Shown piece after piece: positions 9,484 to 19,107 of a DNA stretch of 64,000 bases (positions within the stretch are counted from its first letter, which is position 1; each line of letters begins with the position of its first letter). This DNA comes from Granulicella sapmiensis (GTDB taxonomy: Bacteria; Acidobacteriota; Terriglobia; Terriglobales; Acidobacteriaceae). The stretch covers positions 124,001-188,000 of the forward strand of contig JAMFSR010000001.1 in the NCBI GenBank assembly GCA_026225395.1. The letters run 5' to 3'. The notes beneath the pieces are model-generated. The model did no database searches. It was not told the origin of the DNA and saw nothing but the letters and a program-made list of their open reading frames with translations. The position numbers and the translations under genes were made by a program.

Positions 9484-10530
9484 CTATTGTATCGGGGGTG
9501 TCAAGGCCCCGTCGCCAAGCGCCACCACAACCAGCGTATTTTGCAAGAATCTTGGCTGTGAATAAGAGATGGCAAGTTCGCGTCCGCCTTCGCCGGAGTA
9601 CTGGGGATGCTCAAAGCCCAACGACACCAACTCCGTGCGTTCGTCGGAGGGAACTCTACCTGCCCGCAATGCCGGACCGAATGGTCCCCACGGACGCGGA
9701 CCGGATCGCATCAGCAACTCATGTGTATATGGATCCAGATAGATCATCAGGTATCCCTGCAAATGCGCGTTCCAGCTCACCGAGAAGTCGCGCCCGCACT
9801 CCCCGAGCGTCCGGCTTGTTCGCCAGTCTCTGCTCCAGAAGCTTCCGCAGAAAAACTCATACGCCGTCGGATCGGCAATCCTGTCCTCGGGCACCCTGGC
9901 GACGAACGCGCGAAACTCCAGTCCCTCTTCCCGGCTGCCGAACACATAAATCCACCCGCCCTCACGAACAAGCTGCACGCCAACATGACAGCTTGCGGGC
10001 AGCTCCGGCCACAGTCGCCAATCTTCCCGATGCATCACCCGCCGGCAGCGTCCGCTCGCAAGATCGAGCACAGCAAGCCCCGTCCCCAGGTTCTCAAAGC
10101 CCCACAGATCACCCTGTGTCGTCTGCTGAATGGCCAGGTAAAACAGATAGACTGCGTCTCCGATCCTGACACCATGCTGCGGCCAAAGCCGGTACCCGGA
10201 AAGCCGCTCCACGGTTGTCATCTCCAGCAGCTCTCGCGGACGTCCTTGTGGATCCGCAAAATACTCGATCTTCCCCATAGCCTCGCTCAAGCCAGTGGCG
10301 CCGCGGGCGATGCCGGCGCAATTGCCCAGGAATATCCCCTGCCGCTGTCGCAGCAGTGCGACGATATCCACCTCGCCGGAATCGTTGCCCGTCGCTATCA
10401 GGGTATCCGCGAAAACGAACAGCGAATCCTCCCCTAGCGGTATCGACAAGCCTCCGTCCTGCCCAACCATGCGCCAGTTCGGCCCCGAAATCCGTGGAGC
10501 ACGGCCCGTCACGCGCACCGATTTCACCAT
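9484..10530 (-). CDS. DUF4185-like beta-propeller protein
   Basis: The open frame extends upstream to 11250, but coding character begins at the ATG at 10530, preceded by a gagagctt purine stretch. The longer version would run through the divergent dehydratase gene and is rejected. The 348-aa product has blade-like repeats with conserved aromatic and Asp motifs: LFVFADTLI, GDAVYLFYLAI, GGWIYVFGSREEG and LQGYLMIYLDP. These resemble five-bladed propellers of DUF4185 and related glycoside-acting proteins. No signal peptide is visible, so a cytosolic location is likely. The function is not known; sugar binding or hydrolysis is a family-level guess. It lies opposite the dehydratase with only 63 nt between their starts. 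Confidence 0.6.
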   Translation of the reverse strand: MVKSVRVTGRAPRISGPNWRMVGQDGGLSIPLGEDSLFVFADTLIATGNDSGEVDIVALLRQRQGIFLGNCAGIARGATGLSEAMGKIEYFADPQGRPRELLEMTTVERLSGYRLWPQHGVRIGDAVYLFYLAIQQTTQGDLWGFENLGTGLAVLDLASGRCRRVMHREDWRLWPELPASCHVGVQLVREGGWIYVFGSREEGLEFRAFVARVPEDRIADPTAYEFFCGSFWSRDWRTSRTLGECGRDFSVSWNAHLQGYLMIYLDPYTHELLMRSGPRPWGPFGPALRAGRVPSDERTELVSLGFEHPQYSGEGGRELAISYSQPRFLQNTLVVVALGDGALTPPIQ

Positions 10531-10593
10531 AAGCTCTCTCAAGACCGGCTCAATTCTTCTGGCTCTGCGAGCATCTTCGCCTACAATCGCTCT

Positions 10594-11100
10594 GTGCGTT
10601 GGCAACTTCTCAAGGGTATTACGGAACTCATTCCCGGCGAGCGTGCTGCCGGAACCGCCGTGACCGATTTTCCCGACGAGCTCTTTGCCGACCACTTCCC
10701 CGGCTTCCCCATCACGCCGGGCGTTCTTCTTATCGAGTCCTGTGCGCAGCTCGCCGGTCGCCTTGTGGAGGTCTCTGCTTCCCAGAAGCGCAATCGCCTG
10801 CTCCTTCCATTTCTGACGATGGTCTCGGAAGCGAAGTTGCGGCGCTTTGTGGCTCCCCATCAAACGCTTCACCTGCAAACGTCGCTTGAGTCCCTGCACA
10901 ACGACTCCGCTCTCTGCTATGCCTCCGTCCACAACGGTCCGGAGCGCGTAGCGACCATGCGGCTGCTCTTCGCGTTTCATCCTGACGGCGAAGCCGGCCC
11001 CGAAGACCGGCAGGCCCTTGAACAATTCGAACGCGCCGAGTTCCTGCGCCTTGGCCTCAGCGGCTTTCCACCGGGCCCCGTCTCCGTTGCTTCCCGATAA
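10594..11100 (+). CDS. FabZ/FabA-like hot-dog 3-hydroxyacyl dehydratase
   Basis: The 168-aa product shows the FabZ signature HFPGFPITPGVLLIESCAQ, with the catalytic His at 34 and Glu at 48, spaced as in FabZ. These enzymes dehydrate 3-hydroxyacyl thioesters on acyl carrier protein or a related carrier. The C-terminal 25 residues extend beyond the usual single-domain length. The start is GTG; no ATG is available near the domain start. It begins a tight group with the flavin monooxygenase (16-nt gap) and an SDR (4-nt overlap), so it probably acts in a dedicated lipid or secondary-metabolite pathway and is not the housekeeping fatty-acid enzyme; that is an inference from context. Confidence 0.82.
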   Translation: MRWQLLKGITELIPGERAAGTAVTDFPDELFADHFPGFPITPGVLLIESCAQLAGRLVEVSASQKRNRLLLPFLTMVSEAKLRRFVAPHQTLHLQTSLESLHNDSALCYASVHNGPERVATMRLLFAFHPDGEAGPEDRQALEQFERAEFLRLGLSGFPPGPVSVASR

Positions 11101-11116
11101 CGCACCCTCGCGAAAC

Positions 11117-12427
11117 ATGACCTCCGCCAGCGCATCGCCGACCACTGATTCGTCCCAGCCGGGGCCGCGCATCTGCATCCTCGGCGCAGGCCCCTCTGGG
11201 CTGGCGATGGCCCGCGCGCTGCTCGATGCCAACCTGCATAACTTCGTCATCTACGATCGCCAGCGCCAAGTGGGCGGCAACTGGATCGGGAACGATTCCT
11301 CCGGCGATTCCAGCATTTATGAAGGCGTGCGGTCGATCAGTTCGAAGCGCCACACCGCCTTCTCGGACTTTCCCTTTCCGGAGGAGACGTCCGATTACCC
11401 TACCCGCCATGACCTCCTTGTCTACCTGCAACGGTTCGCACGCCACTTTCAACTCGAGCCCCACCTTCAACGCGGTGCGGAAGTCCGCAGCGTCACCCCC
11501 GAAGGCCACGCATGGCGAGTCACCCTGGCATCCGGTCATTCCTCGCTCTTCGACGCCGTTTGCGTCTGCAACGGTCATCACGCCGAACCGTCCATACCCG
11601 AACTGAACGGCCACTTCTCCGGCAGCCTGATCCACTCACACAGCTTCCGCACCTCGCTCCCCTATGCGGGCAAGCGCGTTCTGGTGCTCGGGGGGGGTAA
11701 CTCAGCGCTGGATATCGCCGCTGACTTCGCTCGCCGCACCGGGCAAACCACCCTCAGTCTTCGCCGCGGATACCACATCGTCCCGCGCCATATCCTCGGC
11801 ATTCCTTCCGACGAGTGGCTTGCGCGCCTTCATCACCTTCCCGATTCTGTGATCGGCTTAATCGCTCCCTTGCTCTTTCGCCTGGCCCATGGTCCAGCCT
11901 TCCGGCGCCTGCCGCGCCCCAATCACCGTTTCTTCCAAACTCATCCACTCATCAACTCCGAATTTCCCAACCTGGTTGCCAACGGTGCCATTCGCATTCA
12001 GGGTTCCATCGCGAGCGTCGATGGCCACACCGTCACCTTCGCGGACCAATCAAAGCAGGACTTCGACCTCATCGTTGCCTGCACCGGCTATCGCATTACA
12101 TTTCCATTTCTGACGGTCCCTCACTCCGATCTCCCGCCCGATACGCCTCTTTATCTGCGCATCTTTCCCCCGCAGTACCCCGGCCTCTTTTTCCTCGGCC
12201 TGATCCAGCCCAACGGATCGATCTGGCCTCTCGCCGATTTTCAGGCCACGCTTGTAGCAAAGCATCTCAAAGGCCGGTTCCAGATTCCATCGGACGCCGC
12301 AGCCAGGGCGATGCAAGACCACGCCGCCACCCTCCGGCGATACCTGCCCACCTCCCGCCATACGATCGAAGTCGACTTCTTCCAATACCGGCGCAGCCTC
12401 CGGCATCATCTGGACAAGGCTCTATGA
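11117..12427 (+). CDS. Flavin-containing monooxygenase (FMO family)
   Basis: From the ATG at 11117 the product is 436 aa. An FAD-binding GAGPSG (23-28) follows the first strand, the FMO fingerprint F-x-G-x3-H-x3-F (FSGSLIHSHSF) starts at residue 167, and the NADP-binding GGGNSA starts near 192. A late ACTGY motif (cACTGYRITF) is also typical. Class B flavoprotein monooxygenases use NADPH and O2 to oxygenate heteroatoms or carbonyls (Baeyer-Villiger). The open frame runs further upstream, but that extension overlaps the dehydratase; the chosen ATG lies 16 nt after its stop. The stop overlaps the next start (ATGA), which implies a polycistronic message. The substrate is unknown. Confidence 0.85.
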   Translation: MTSASASPTTDSSQPGPRICILGAGPSGLAMARALLDANLHNFVIYDRQRQVGGNWIGNDSSGDSSIYEGVRSISSKRHTAFSDFPFPEETSDYPTRHDLLVYLQRFARHFQLEPHLQRGAEVRSVTPEGHAWRVTLASGHSSLFDAVCVCNGHHAEPSIPELNGHFSGSLIHSHSFRTSLPYAGKRVLVLGGGNSALDIAADFARRTGQTTLSLRRGYHIVPRHILGIPSDEWLARLHHLPDSVIGLIAPLLFRLAHGPAFRRLPRPNHRFFQTHPLINSEFPNLVANGAIRIQGSIASVDGHTVTFADQSKQDFDLIVACTGYRITFPFLTVPHSDLPPDTPLYLRIFPPQYPGLFFLGLIQPNGSIWPLADFQATLVAKHLKGRFQIPSDAAARAMQDHAATLRRYLPTSRHTIEVDFFQYRRSLRHHLDKAL

Positions 12428-13386
12428 AGCGCGTCCTCGTCACGGGCAGTTCTGGCGAGATCGGCTCCGCGCTGGTGGACGCGCTTCTTGCCGATTCGGC
12501 CATCGATTACGTCGTCGGCATTGATCTCTCGCCGTCTTCTCGCGCTTCTTCCGCAGACAGATTCCGCTTCAAATCTGCAGACATCATCGATCCGTGTCCC
12601 GGTCTTCTTCTCGAGCACTCGATCGATACCGTTATCCATACCGCCTATCCGGTCGAACCCGCACACGACCCGATGCGAAGCCGTCGCACCGCTGTGACCG
12701 GCACCCGTTCCATCCTCCAGAGCGCACAAGCCGCTGGCGTCGCGGCATTCCTCCATCTTAGTTCCGCAACTGTCTACGGTTCCCATCCGGAAAACCCTCA
12801 ATCGCTGACTGAGACGGCGCCGCTACGCCCCAATCGTGGATTCCACTACGCCCTGGATAAGCTGGCCGCCGAAAAAATCGTCGTCGAGTATCGTGCTGCA
12901 CAAGCCTTCTCGACGCTGCTTATGCTTCGTCCATGTTTCGTCATTGGCCCGGGCACAGCCAATGCTTTTGTGCACCATCTTTGCCGCCCAATCGTTCCGC
13001 TACCGGCAACGCAGTCGCCCATGCAGTTTGTCCATCGCGACGACCTGACTCGTATCATCCTCGGACTTCTTCGCGCGGGAGCGCAGGGAACATTTAATGT
13101 AGGCGCGCCCGGCTCCCTCACCGCTCAAGCAATGGTGCATCGCCTTCATGGGCGTTCCATCCTCGTTCCCGACGGTCTCCTGACTGTTTTGAACACACTA
13201 GCCTGGCATTCCCATTGGAGGGTTGCGTCCGCTCCCACGCCAGCCATTGATCTACTCCGCCATCCCTGGCGAGTCGATTCCACCGCCATCCAGCAGTGGT
13301 TGCCTCATCCCTATCGCTACACCACAGCGGAAGCATTTCAAACCTTCGCCGACAGCCACCTCCTCACACACCGAACGAGCAAGTGA
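12424..13386 (+). CDS. Extended SDR: NAD(P)-dependent epimerase/dehydratase
   Basis: The 320-aa protein starts at an ATG overlapping the upstream stop. It has an N-terminal TGSSGEIG nucleotide-binding motif, the HTAYPV strand end, LSSATVYGS with the catalytic Ser, and YALDK as the YxxxK active site, the order seen in UDP-sugar epimerases and reductases of the extended SDR family. The frame stays open upstream to 11815, but that part lies inside the monooxygenase and is a shadow. It is the last gene of the dehydratase-monooxygenase-SDR group and ends 8 nt from a convergent membrane-protein gene. The substrate could be a nucleotide sugar or a hydroxy/keto lipid; the sequence does not decide. 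Confidence 0.82.
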   Translation: MKRVLVTGSSGEIGSALVDALLADSAIDYVVGIDLSPSSRASSADRFRFKSADIIDPCPGLLLEHSIDTVIHTAYPVEPAHDPMRSRRTAVTGTRSILQSAQAAGVAAFLHLSSATVYGSHPENPQSLTETAPLRPNRGFHYALDKLAAEKIVVEYRAAQAFSTLLMLRPCFVIGPGTANAFVHHLCRPIVPLPATQSPMQFVHRDDLTRIILGLLRAGAQGTFNVGAPGSLTAQAMVHRLHGRSILVPDGLLTVLNTLAWHSHWRVASAPTPAIDLLRHPWRVDSTAIQQWLPHPYRYTTAEAFQTFADSHLLTHRTSK

Positions 13387-13394
13387 CGAATGCC

Positions 13395-14102
13395 TCACCG
13401 TAGCTTCAGCAACGGAACCGGCTTTCTTTGCCCAGTACGTCGCCCGGCTCGCCCCTCGCTACGCTGCGTCTCCAGCAGCAAAGCAATCACCGCGAACGCC
13501 ACGTACCCGAATAGCGCCCAGCTCACCGTCTGCCTCGCCGTCATGTGTACCGGCCCAAAGAACACCAGTACTTGTATCCCCGCCATGGCGAGCCCCAGCA
13601 CCGATATACCGTACAGCCCTACAATCGACATCGCCTCGCTTTGCCGCAGCACAAGCCCTATACCCCACACCAGCAGGGCACTCTCCAGCAGAAAGGCGAG
13701 AAGCGCATGGTTCCACAGCCCCCACCCCGCTTTGGCTACTCCGCTCACCACCACCAGATCGCGCCGGTGTACGACAAGATCCAACACCCAGTGCGCGCTT
13801 ACGATCGCTGCAAACAGAACCGCCGTCTTCCACTCCATTCTGAACCCATACCGGCAGGCCGCCAGCGCAACGACACCCCAGATCGCAGCTGCCGGCAAAC
13901 TGTGGCTATAAGGCATGAAGTAAAGATCCAGCCCGTTCGATGCCGTGATTCCCGGCACGATCCTAAGGTGCTCTAGTCCCACCAGCACCAGCACGCACCA
14001 TACGATGTCCATCCACTGGGCCGCGACAAAAATGGCGCTGACTCGCAGCTTAGGGTCAACCCTCCGCACCAGCAGGCTCGCGCCATAATGCCCGATCAGC
14101 AT
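13395..14102 (-). CDS. YdjM/DUF457-like membrane protein (putative metal-dependent hydrolase)
   Basis: The 235-aa product starts at an ATG giving MLIGHYGASLLV; an extension to 14150 is possible but would run into the end of icd. It has about six hydrophobic helices. The conserved polar residues within them are GHY at the N-terminus, QWMDIVW, YSHSL, and SAHWVLDLVVHRRDL. His and Asp pairs of this kind characterise the YdjM-type membrane proteins annotated as putative metal-dependent hydrolases. A Lys/Arg-rich C-terminus probably faces the cytoplasm. The stop lies 8 nt from the stop of the SDR gene. The catalytic role is inferred and not established for this family. Confidence 0.6.
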   Translation of the reverse strand: MLIGHYGASLLVRRVDPKLRVSAIFVAAQWMDIVWCVLVLVGLEHLRIVPGITASNGLDLYFMPYSHSLPAAAIWGVVALAACRYGFRMEWKTAVLFAAIVSAHWVLDLVVHRRDLVVVSGVAKAGWGLWNHALLAFLLESALLVWGIGLVLRQSEAMSIVGLYGISVLGLAMAGIQVLVFFGPVHMTARQTVSWALFGYVAFAVIALLLETQRSEGRAGRRTGQRKPVPLLKLR

Positions 14103-14136
14103 GGCAACCCCCGTCCTTCGGAAACAAACAGCAAGC

Positions 14137-15537
14137 CTACATATTTTCAATCATCCGCGTCGCAAACTCGCTCGTCTTTGCCTTCGTCGCTCCCTGCATC
14201 TGCCGCTCGAAGTCGTACGTCACAAATTTCTGCTGAATCGTCTTTTCCATCGACGACTCAATCAGTCGCGCCGCTTCCTTCCACCCCAGAAAATCGAACA
14301 GCATCACGCCCGACAAAATCACCGACCCCGGATTGATCACATCTTTGTCCGCGTACTTCGGCGCCGTGCCATGCGTTGCCTCAAAGACCGCATAGCCGTC
14401 GCCGATGTTCCCTCCCGGCGCAATCCCCAAACCGCCGACCTGCGCCGCCGCCGCATCCGAAATATAGTCGCCATTCAGATTCGTCGTCGCCAGCACGCTG
14501 TAGTCGCTAGGCCGGATGATGATCTGCTGAAAGATCGAATCGGCAATGCGGTCATTCACCAGGATCAGCTTCTTCCACTTGCCATTGCCATGCGATTCAC
14601 CAATGCTCGCGATCACCTGCTTCACTTCCGCCACAACGGACTCGCCAAACTCTTTGGCCGCAAATTCGATTCCTGGCTCGATCAGCGCCGCATTCTCCTC
14701 CGGAGTAATCTTCGGGTTCGCTTCCACATTCCCCAGAATCCAGCTCTCGCGCTCGGTCACCGTATGCTCGCGAAACTCTTCCGTTGCGACCTCGTATCCC
14801 CACTCGCGAAACGCTCCTTCGGTGAACTTCTGAATGTTGCCTTTGTGCACCAGCGTCACTGTCTTGCGCCCTTCTTTCAACGCAAACTTGATGGCCGCGC
14901 GCACCAGCCGCTTTGAGCCCGTAATCGAAATCGGCTTCACGCCAACGCCAGAATCCAGCCGGATCTTCTTCTTGCCACCTTTCAGCATCTCGTCATTCAC
15001 AAACGAGATAAATTTCGCCGCCTCCGGAGTTCCTTCACGGAACTCGATGCCCGCATAGATGTCTTCCGTGTTCTCGCGAAAGATCACGATATCCACGAGT
15101 TCCGGGTGCTTCACCGGGCTTGGTACGCCGGCGTAGTACTTCACCGGACGAATGCACTGGTACAAATCCATCAGTTGCCGCAGGGCCACATTCAGCGAGC
15201 GTATTCCGCCCCCAACCGGCGTTGTCAGCGGCCCCTTAATAGACACGCGGAAGTCCACCGTCGCCTTCACCGTCTCTTCCGGCAGCCAATCCTGTGTCTT
15301 GCGGTACGCTTTTTCACCCGCCAGAACCTCAAACCACGCCACCGACCGCTTGCCGCCATACGCCTTCTCCACCGCCGCATCGAATACCCGCTGCGATGCC
15401 CGCCAGATATCCCGTCCCGTGCCGTCGCCCTCGATGAACGGAATAATCGGGTGGTCGGGTACGGTGTACACGCCGTCCTTGTATTCAATAGGCTTGCCAT
15501 TCGTAGGGACAGAGATTCCGTTGTAGCTTGTCTGCAT
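14137..15537 (-). CDS. icd: NADP-dependent isocitrate dehydrogenase
   Basis: The 466-aa product oxidises isocitrate to 2-oxoglutarate in the cytosolic TCA cycle. Diagnostic blocks are [11 protein letters not shown] near the N-terminus, the substrate loop [20 protein letters not shown] with the serine that AceK phosphorylates in E. coli, [11 protein letters not shown], the metal-binding [17 protein letters not shown], and [13 protein letters not shown]. It is about 50 residues longer than the E. coli enzyme. The extra length lies before the metal-binding Asp block ([30 protein letters not shown]), as in several other bacterial enzymes. It is divergent from nuoA with about 130 nt between the starts, so the TCA-cycle and respiratory genes may share a regulatory region. 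Confidence 0.97.
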   Translation of the reverse strand: MQTSYNGISVPTNGKPIEYKDGVYTVPDHPIIPFIEGDGTGRDIWRASQRVFDAAVEKAYGGKRSVAWFEVLAGEKAYRKTQDWLPEETVKATVDFRVSIKGPLTTPVGGGIRSLNVALRQLMDLYQCIRPVKYYAGVPSPVKHPELVDIVIFRENTEDIYAGIEFREGTPEAAKFISFVNDEMLKGGKKKIRLDSGVGVKPISITGSKRLVRAAIKFALKEGRKTVTLVHKGNIQKFTEGAFREWGYEVATEEFREHTVTERESWILGNVEANPKITPEENAALIEPGIEFAAKEFGESVVAEVKQVIASIGESHGNGKWKKLILVNDRIADSIFQQIIIRPSDYSVLATTNLNGDYISDAAAAQVGGLGIAPGGNIGDGYAVFEATHGTAPKYADKDVINPGSVILSGVMLFDFLGWKEAARLIESSMEKTIQQKFVTYDFERQMQGATKAKTSEFATRMIENM

Positions 15538-15665
15538 AGCGCCTCACCTTAGCGAAAATTCGTCTCCAGATCAGGCGCGAAGCATATCAGCCAGCAAAGA
15601 TCGGTGGCAACATTGACAAGCGCCGTGCGGCTATCGCCCAAATCTGCTACCGTGATTTCAAAGAC

Positions 15666-16037
15666 ATGGCGAACGATTCCTACCTGCCGATTCTTGTTCT
15701 GCTCATTGGGGCCCTCGGTTTCGCGGCTGCCCCGCTTGCGCTGGCTTGGCTTTGGGCCAAAAAGTTTTCGCCAGCTAAACCCGGCCCCTCCAAAAACGCA
15801 GTCTACGAGTGCGGCCTGGAAGCCACGGGCGATGCGTGGGTCCAGTTCAATCCGGGCTATTACCTTTACGCCATTATCTTTCTTGTCTTCGATGTTGAAG
15901 TTGTCTTCCTTCTGCCCTTCGCCACAGCCTTCACTCACTTCGGCATGGGCGAATGTCTCTCCATGCTTACCTTCCTCTTGCTGTTGATCGAAGGTCTTGC
16001 CTGGGCCTGGCAAAAGAACGTCCTCACCTGGTCGTAA
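15666..16037 (+). CDS. nuoA: NADH-quinone oxidoreductase subunit A
   Basis: The 123-aa membrane subunit has three transmembrane helices. The conserved loop KNAVYECGLEATGDAW follows the first helix; it contains the Cys-Gly pair near the quinone cavity and the E-x-G-x3-T pattern of the family. FDVEVVFLLPFA in the second helix carries the conserved acidic residues. NuoA joins the hydrophilic arm to the membrane arm. It is the first gene of a 12-gene operon and is followed by nuoB after 24 nt. Confidence 0.95.
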   Translation: MANDSYLPILVLLIGALGFAAAPLALAWLWAKKFSPAKPGPSKNAVYECGLEATGDAWVQFNPGYYLYAIIFLVFDVEVVFLLPFATAFTHFGMGECLSMLTFLLLLIEGLAWAWQKNVLTWS

Positions 16038-16061
16038 CATCGAACTCTCGAAGGTCCATCC

Positions 16062-16703
16062 ATGGATGAAGCACTCAAACACGAGCTGGGCCGCCAAGGT
16101 GTCATCGCGACCAGCATGCAGGAGCTCTACAACTGGGGCCGCAGAAGCTCGCTCTGGCCGCTCAACTTTGGCCTCGCCTGCTGCGCCATCGAGATGATTG
16201 CCACCACCATGGCACGCTACGATCTCGCCCGCTTCGGCGCGGAAGTCTTTCGCCCTTCGCCCCGTCAAGCTGACCTCATGATCGTCGCCGGCACCATTAC
16301 CAAAAAGATGGCGCCGCAAATTGTCCGCCTCTATAACCAGATGCCCGAACCCAAGTACGTCATCTCCATGGGCGCCTGCGCCATCTCCGGTGGCCCGTTC
16401 AAGCAGGGATATAACGTCCTTAAGGGCATCGATCGCTATATTCCCGTTGACATTTATATTCCCGGCTGCCCGCCGCGTCCTGAAGCTCTTCTCGAAGGTT
16501 TCATCGAGCTGCAAAAGAAAATCGATGGTCAACAGTTGACCGGTGACAACCGTCCTCGCCATCTCAACGCCGCCGAGCCGAGTGAGTTTCCGATTCCCCA
16601 ATTCGGGGAGCACGATTTGAAACCGTCAAAAAATCCTGACGTCTGGCATCCGCCACTCGTCAACATCTCCCTGGCTGATAATGATGACTCTGGAACCGCT
16701 TAA
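16062..16703 (+). CDS. nuoB: NADH-quinone oxidoreductase subunit B (N2 cluster)
   Basis: The 213-aa subunit holds the terminal 4Fe-4S cluster N2 that reduces quinone. The cluster cysteines are visible in [10 protein letters not shown], in [11 protein letters not shown] and in [14 protein letters not shown]. The C-terminal 40 residues beyond the conserved domain are proline-rich and probably disordered. The last 23 nt overlap the start of nuoC, which suggests coupled translation. Confidence 0.96.
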   Translation: MDEALKHELGRQGVIATSMQELYNWGRRSSLWPLNFGLACCAIEMIATTMARYDLARFGAEVFRPSPRQADLMIVAGTITKKMAPQIVRLYNQMPEPKYVISMGACAISGGPFKQGYNVLKGIDRYIPVDIYIPGCPPRPEALLEGFIELQKKIDGQQLTGDNRPRHLNAAEPSEFPIPQFGEHDLKPSKNPDVWHPPLVNISLADNDDSGTA

Positions 16704-17292
16704 ACTTGAAATCGAAGCGAATGTCCCCGGCTGTCGCTTGGAGATCATTCCCAATCCCAGCTCCTCTGCGCAGCACTCCATGCTCATTGATGCAGAGCAC
16801 GCGGTCGCCGTCGCCACATTTCTTCGCGGCGCACCGCACCACCGCTTCGATTACTGCAGCAACGTGACCGGCATCGACTGGCCCGCTCCCAGCAAAGCAA
16901 AGGAGACCGGCGACGCTCTCGAAGAAGACGTCGAAAGCGCAGAAGCGGCGGCCACCGGGTACCTCGAAGTCGTCTATCACCTCTACTCCATGGAACTGAA
17001 ACACGGGCCGGTCATCCTGCGCATGCGCACGCAGGACCGCGCTACTCGCGTCCACCTGCCTTCACTCATCTCTATCTGGCGCAGCGTCGACTTTCAGGAG
17101 CGCGAAGTCTTCGATCTCTTCGGAGTCATTTTCGACGGCCATCCCGATCTTCGACGCCTTCTTATGTGGGACGAGTTTACTGACTTCCCGATGCGCCGCG
17201 ACTACGTCGAGCCGGACGACTACGAGTACGAGCCCACCGCACACGACAAGGTCCTGCTCAAAACCATGCAGCACCAGGGAGGCACGGCATGA
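16681..17292 (+). CDS. nuoC: NADH-quinone oxidoreductase subunit C
   Basis: The 203-aa product is a separate NuoC, not fused to NuoD as in E. coli. The signature block [30 protein letters not shown] is complete. An acidic insert (about 75-95, [12 protein letters not shown]) interrupts the N-terminal half. It belongs to the connecting module between the iron-sulfur arm and the membrane arm. It starts inside nuoB and overlaps nuoD by 4 nt (ATGA). A second in-frame ATG directly follows the first and either could be used. Confidence 0.94.
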   Translation: MMTLEPLKLEIEANVPGCRLEIIPNPSSSAQHSMLIDAEHAVAVATFLRGAPHHRFDYCSNVTGIDWPAPSKAKETGDALEEDVESAEAAATGYLEVVYHLYSMELKHGPVILRMRTQDRATRVHLPSLISIWRSVDFQEREVFDLFGVIFDGHPDLRRLLMWDEFTDFPMRRDYVEPDDYEYEPTAHDKVLLKTMQHQGGTA

Positions 17293-18446
17293 GCGCCATC
17301 GCTGAATTCCCTTCCGCCGCCCACCTCACGCCGTCCAGCGATGGCGATTCCCAGCTCCTAGAAGTTTCCATGGGCCCGCAACACCCGTCCACGCACGGCG
17401 TCTTCCGCATGGATGTCGTCCTCGATGGCGAAACCGTAGTCAAGCTCAAGCCCATCTTTGGCTATCTCCATCGCAACCACGAAAAAATTGCCGAAGACGA
17501 AACCTATCTCGGCTCCATGCCCTACACCGATCGCCTCGACTACTTCTGCTCGCTCACCAACAACTGGGCCTACGCACTCGCGGTCGAAACCCTTGCAGGC
17601 GTTCAGGTTCCGGAGCGCGCGCAATACCTCCGCGTCATCACCGCCGAGCTCACCCGCCTGCAGAATCATGCCTCCCTCATCGGCTTCCTCATGCAGGACA
17701 TGGGCGCCAGCGGCACGCCGCTCATGTACGCCTTCCGCGAGCGCGAAAAAATCCTGGACCTTTTTGAGGCCCTCACCGGCGCGCGCATGATGTGTAACTA
17801 CATGCGTTTCGGGGGCTGCCGCGTCGATCTTCCCGCCGGCTGGCTCGAGCAGGCAAAGCAGGTCGTCGCAGCCTTCCCTCGCTTCCTCGACCAGTACGAA
17901 TCACTTCTCGCCGGCAATGAAATCCTCATGGCCCGCACCCAGGGCGTCGGTGTCCTCTCCAGAGAGCTCGCCATCAACGCCGGCATCACCGGCCCCGTTC
18001 TCCGCGCCTGCGGCGTCAACTACGACCTTCGCAAGGTGGACAAGTACGGCATCTACGATCGCTTCAACTTCCGTATACCGCTGGGCGACCATGGCGATGT
18101 CTACGATCGCTACATGATCCGCGTGCTGGAGATGCGCGAGTCGATCAAAATTCTCGAACAGGCGATGCGCGATCTCCCCGAAGGCCCGATCACCGACCCC
18201 AAGACAAAAGTCCGCAACTTTCGCCCCAAGCCCGGCGAAGCCTACGGCCGCATCGAAGCCCCCAAAGGCGAGCTGGGCTTTTACCTCATCAGCGACGGCA
18301 CACCCAACCCCTACCGCTATCGCGTCCGCCCACCCAGCCTCATCAATCTCACCGTCCTCGAGGACATGTGTCTCGGCCGTAACATAGCCGACGTAGTCAT
18401 CATTCTCGGGAGCATCGACATCGTCATGGGCGAGGTCGATCGCTAA
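17289..18446 (+). CDS. nuoD: NADH-quinone oxidoreductase subunit D (49-kDa)
   Basis: The 385-aa quinone-site subunit shows [10 protein letters not shown] with the quinone-binding His, the conserved PYTDRLDY with the quinone-site Tyr, and the terminal [11 protein letters not shown]. It lacks the nickel-binding cysteines of the related hydrogenases, as expected for complex I. In a standard operon nuoE, nuoF and nuoG would follow. Here the next gene is nuoI after only 82 nt, and the three genes are absent from the operon. Confidence 0.96.
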   Translation: MSAIAEFPSAAHLTPSSDGDSQLLEVSMGPQHPSTHGVFRMDVVLDGETVVKLKPIFGYLHRNHEKIAEDETYLGSMPYTDRLDYFCSLTNNWAYALAVETLAGVQVPERAQYLRVITAELTRLQNHASLIGFLMQDMGASGTPLMYAFREREKILDLFEALTGARMMCNYMRFGGCRVDLPAGWLEQAKQVVAAFPRFLDQYESLLAGNEILMARTQGVGVLSRELAINAGITGPVLRACGVNYDLRKVDKYGIYDRFNFRIPLGDHGDVYDRYMIRVLEMRESIKILEQAMRDLPEGPITDPKTKVRNFRPKPGEAYGRIEAPKGELGFYLISDGTPNPYRYRVRPPSLINLTVLEDMCLGRNIADVVIILGSIDIVMGEVDR

Positions 18447-18528
18447 AAATGCGCGCTGGACACACGCATTTGGAGTAGAGTTAGATCGCGCAATATTGCA
18501 CTATTTTTTCCGCGGGGAAAACGGATAG

Positions 18529-19107
18529 ATGCTTGGTAATGGCCTCCTAAAAGGACTAACAGAGACAGCCCGAAACTTTTTCGGCAGCTATGTCGATAAA
18601 GATCGCCTCACCACCATTCAGTACCCCGAAGAGCGCGCACCGCGCATCGAAGCCTCCCGCAACTTCCCCTTTCTCGTTTACGACGGTACCGATCCGCAGG
18701 CCGGTCTCCGCTGCGTCTCCTGCCTCATCTGCGAAAAAGAGTGCCCGCCCAAGTGCATCTTCATCGAGAAGAGCACCGACAAAAAGCCTGACGCCGTCGG
18801 CAAACCCCAGTTCTACCCCACCCGCTTCAACATCGACGTCTCCGTCTGCATGAGCTGCCAGATCTGCGTAGAAGTCTGCCCCTTTGACGCCATCAAAATG
18901 GATAACGACTTTGAGGCCAGCGCCACCGGCCGCTTCAGCGATCTTCTTTGGACCAAAGAGCGCCTCGCCAAGTCCAATGAGTACTACCACCACATCCATC
19001 CCACCGAAGCAGCCGACGTCGACGCCGTGCTCGCCGCCGCACGCGCTAAGGCCGCCGCGCCAAGGCCGCCTGCCCCATCAGCACCCGGAGGCGCACCGGA
19101 GAAATGA
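18529..19107 (+). CDS. nuoI: NADH-quinone oxidoreductase subunit I (2x 4Fe-4S ferredoxin)
   Basis: The 192-aa subunit has two complete 4Fe-4S motifs, CVSCLICEKEC (cysteines 62, 65, 68, 72) and CMSCQICVEVC (107, 110, 113, 117), which form clusters N6a and N6b that feed N2. The tail (about 165-192) is Ala/Pro-rich. The ATG has a ggggaaa ribosome site. Because NuoE, F and G are missing from this operon, NuoI is the outermost electron-transfer subunit encoded here and would be the docking point for ferredoxin or another donor; that is an inference. It overlaps nuoH by 4 nt. The gene order I-H is inverted relative to E. coli. Confidence 0.95.
   Translation: MLGNGLLKGLTETARNFFGSYVDKDRLTTIQYPEERAPRIEASRNFPFLVYDGTDPQAGLRCVSCLICEKECPPKCIFIEKSTDKKPDAVGKPQFYPTRFNIDVSVCMSCQICVEVCPFDAIKMDNDFEASATGRFSDLLWTKERLAKSNEYYHHIHPTEAADVDAVLAAARAKAAAPRPPAPSAPGGAPEK

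Noticed and set aside
10531..11250. N-terminal extension of the propeller gene
   Set aside because: It runs antisense through the FabZ-like dehydratase and has no blade-like pattern; the ATG at 10530 is adequate.
15549..16613. 354-codon minus-strand frame opposite nuoA and nuoB
   Set aside because: It lies antisense to two certain genes and has no domain or ribosome site; high GC at third positions opens such antisense frames.
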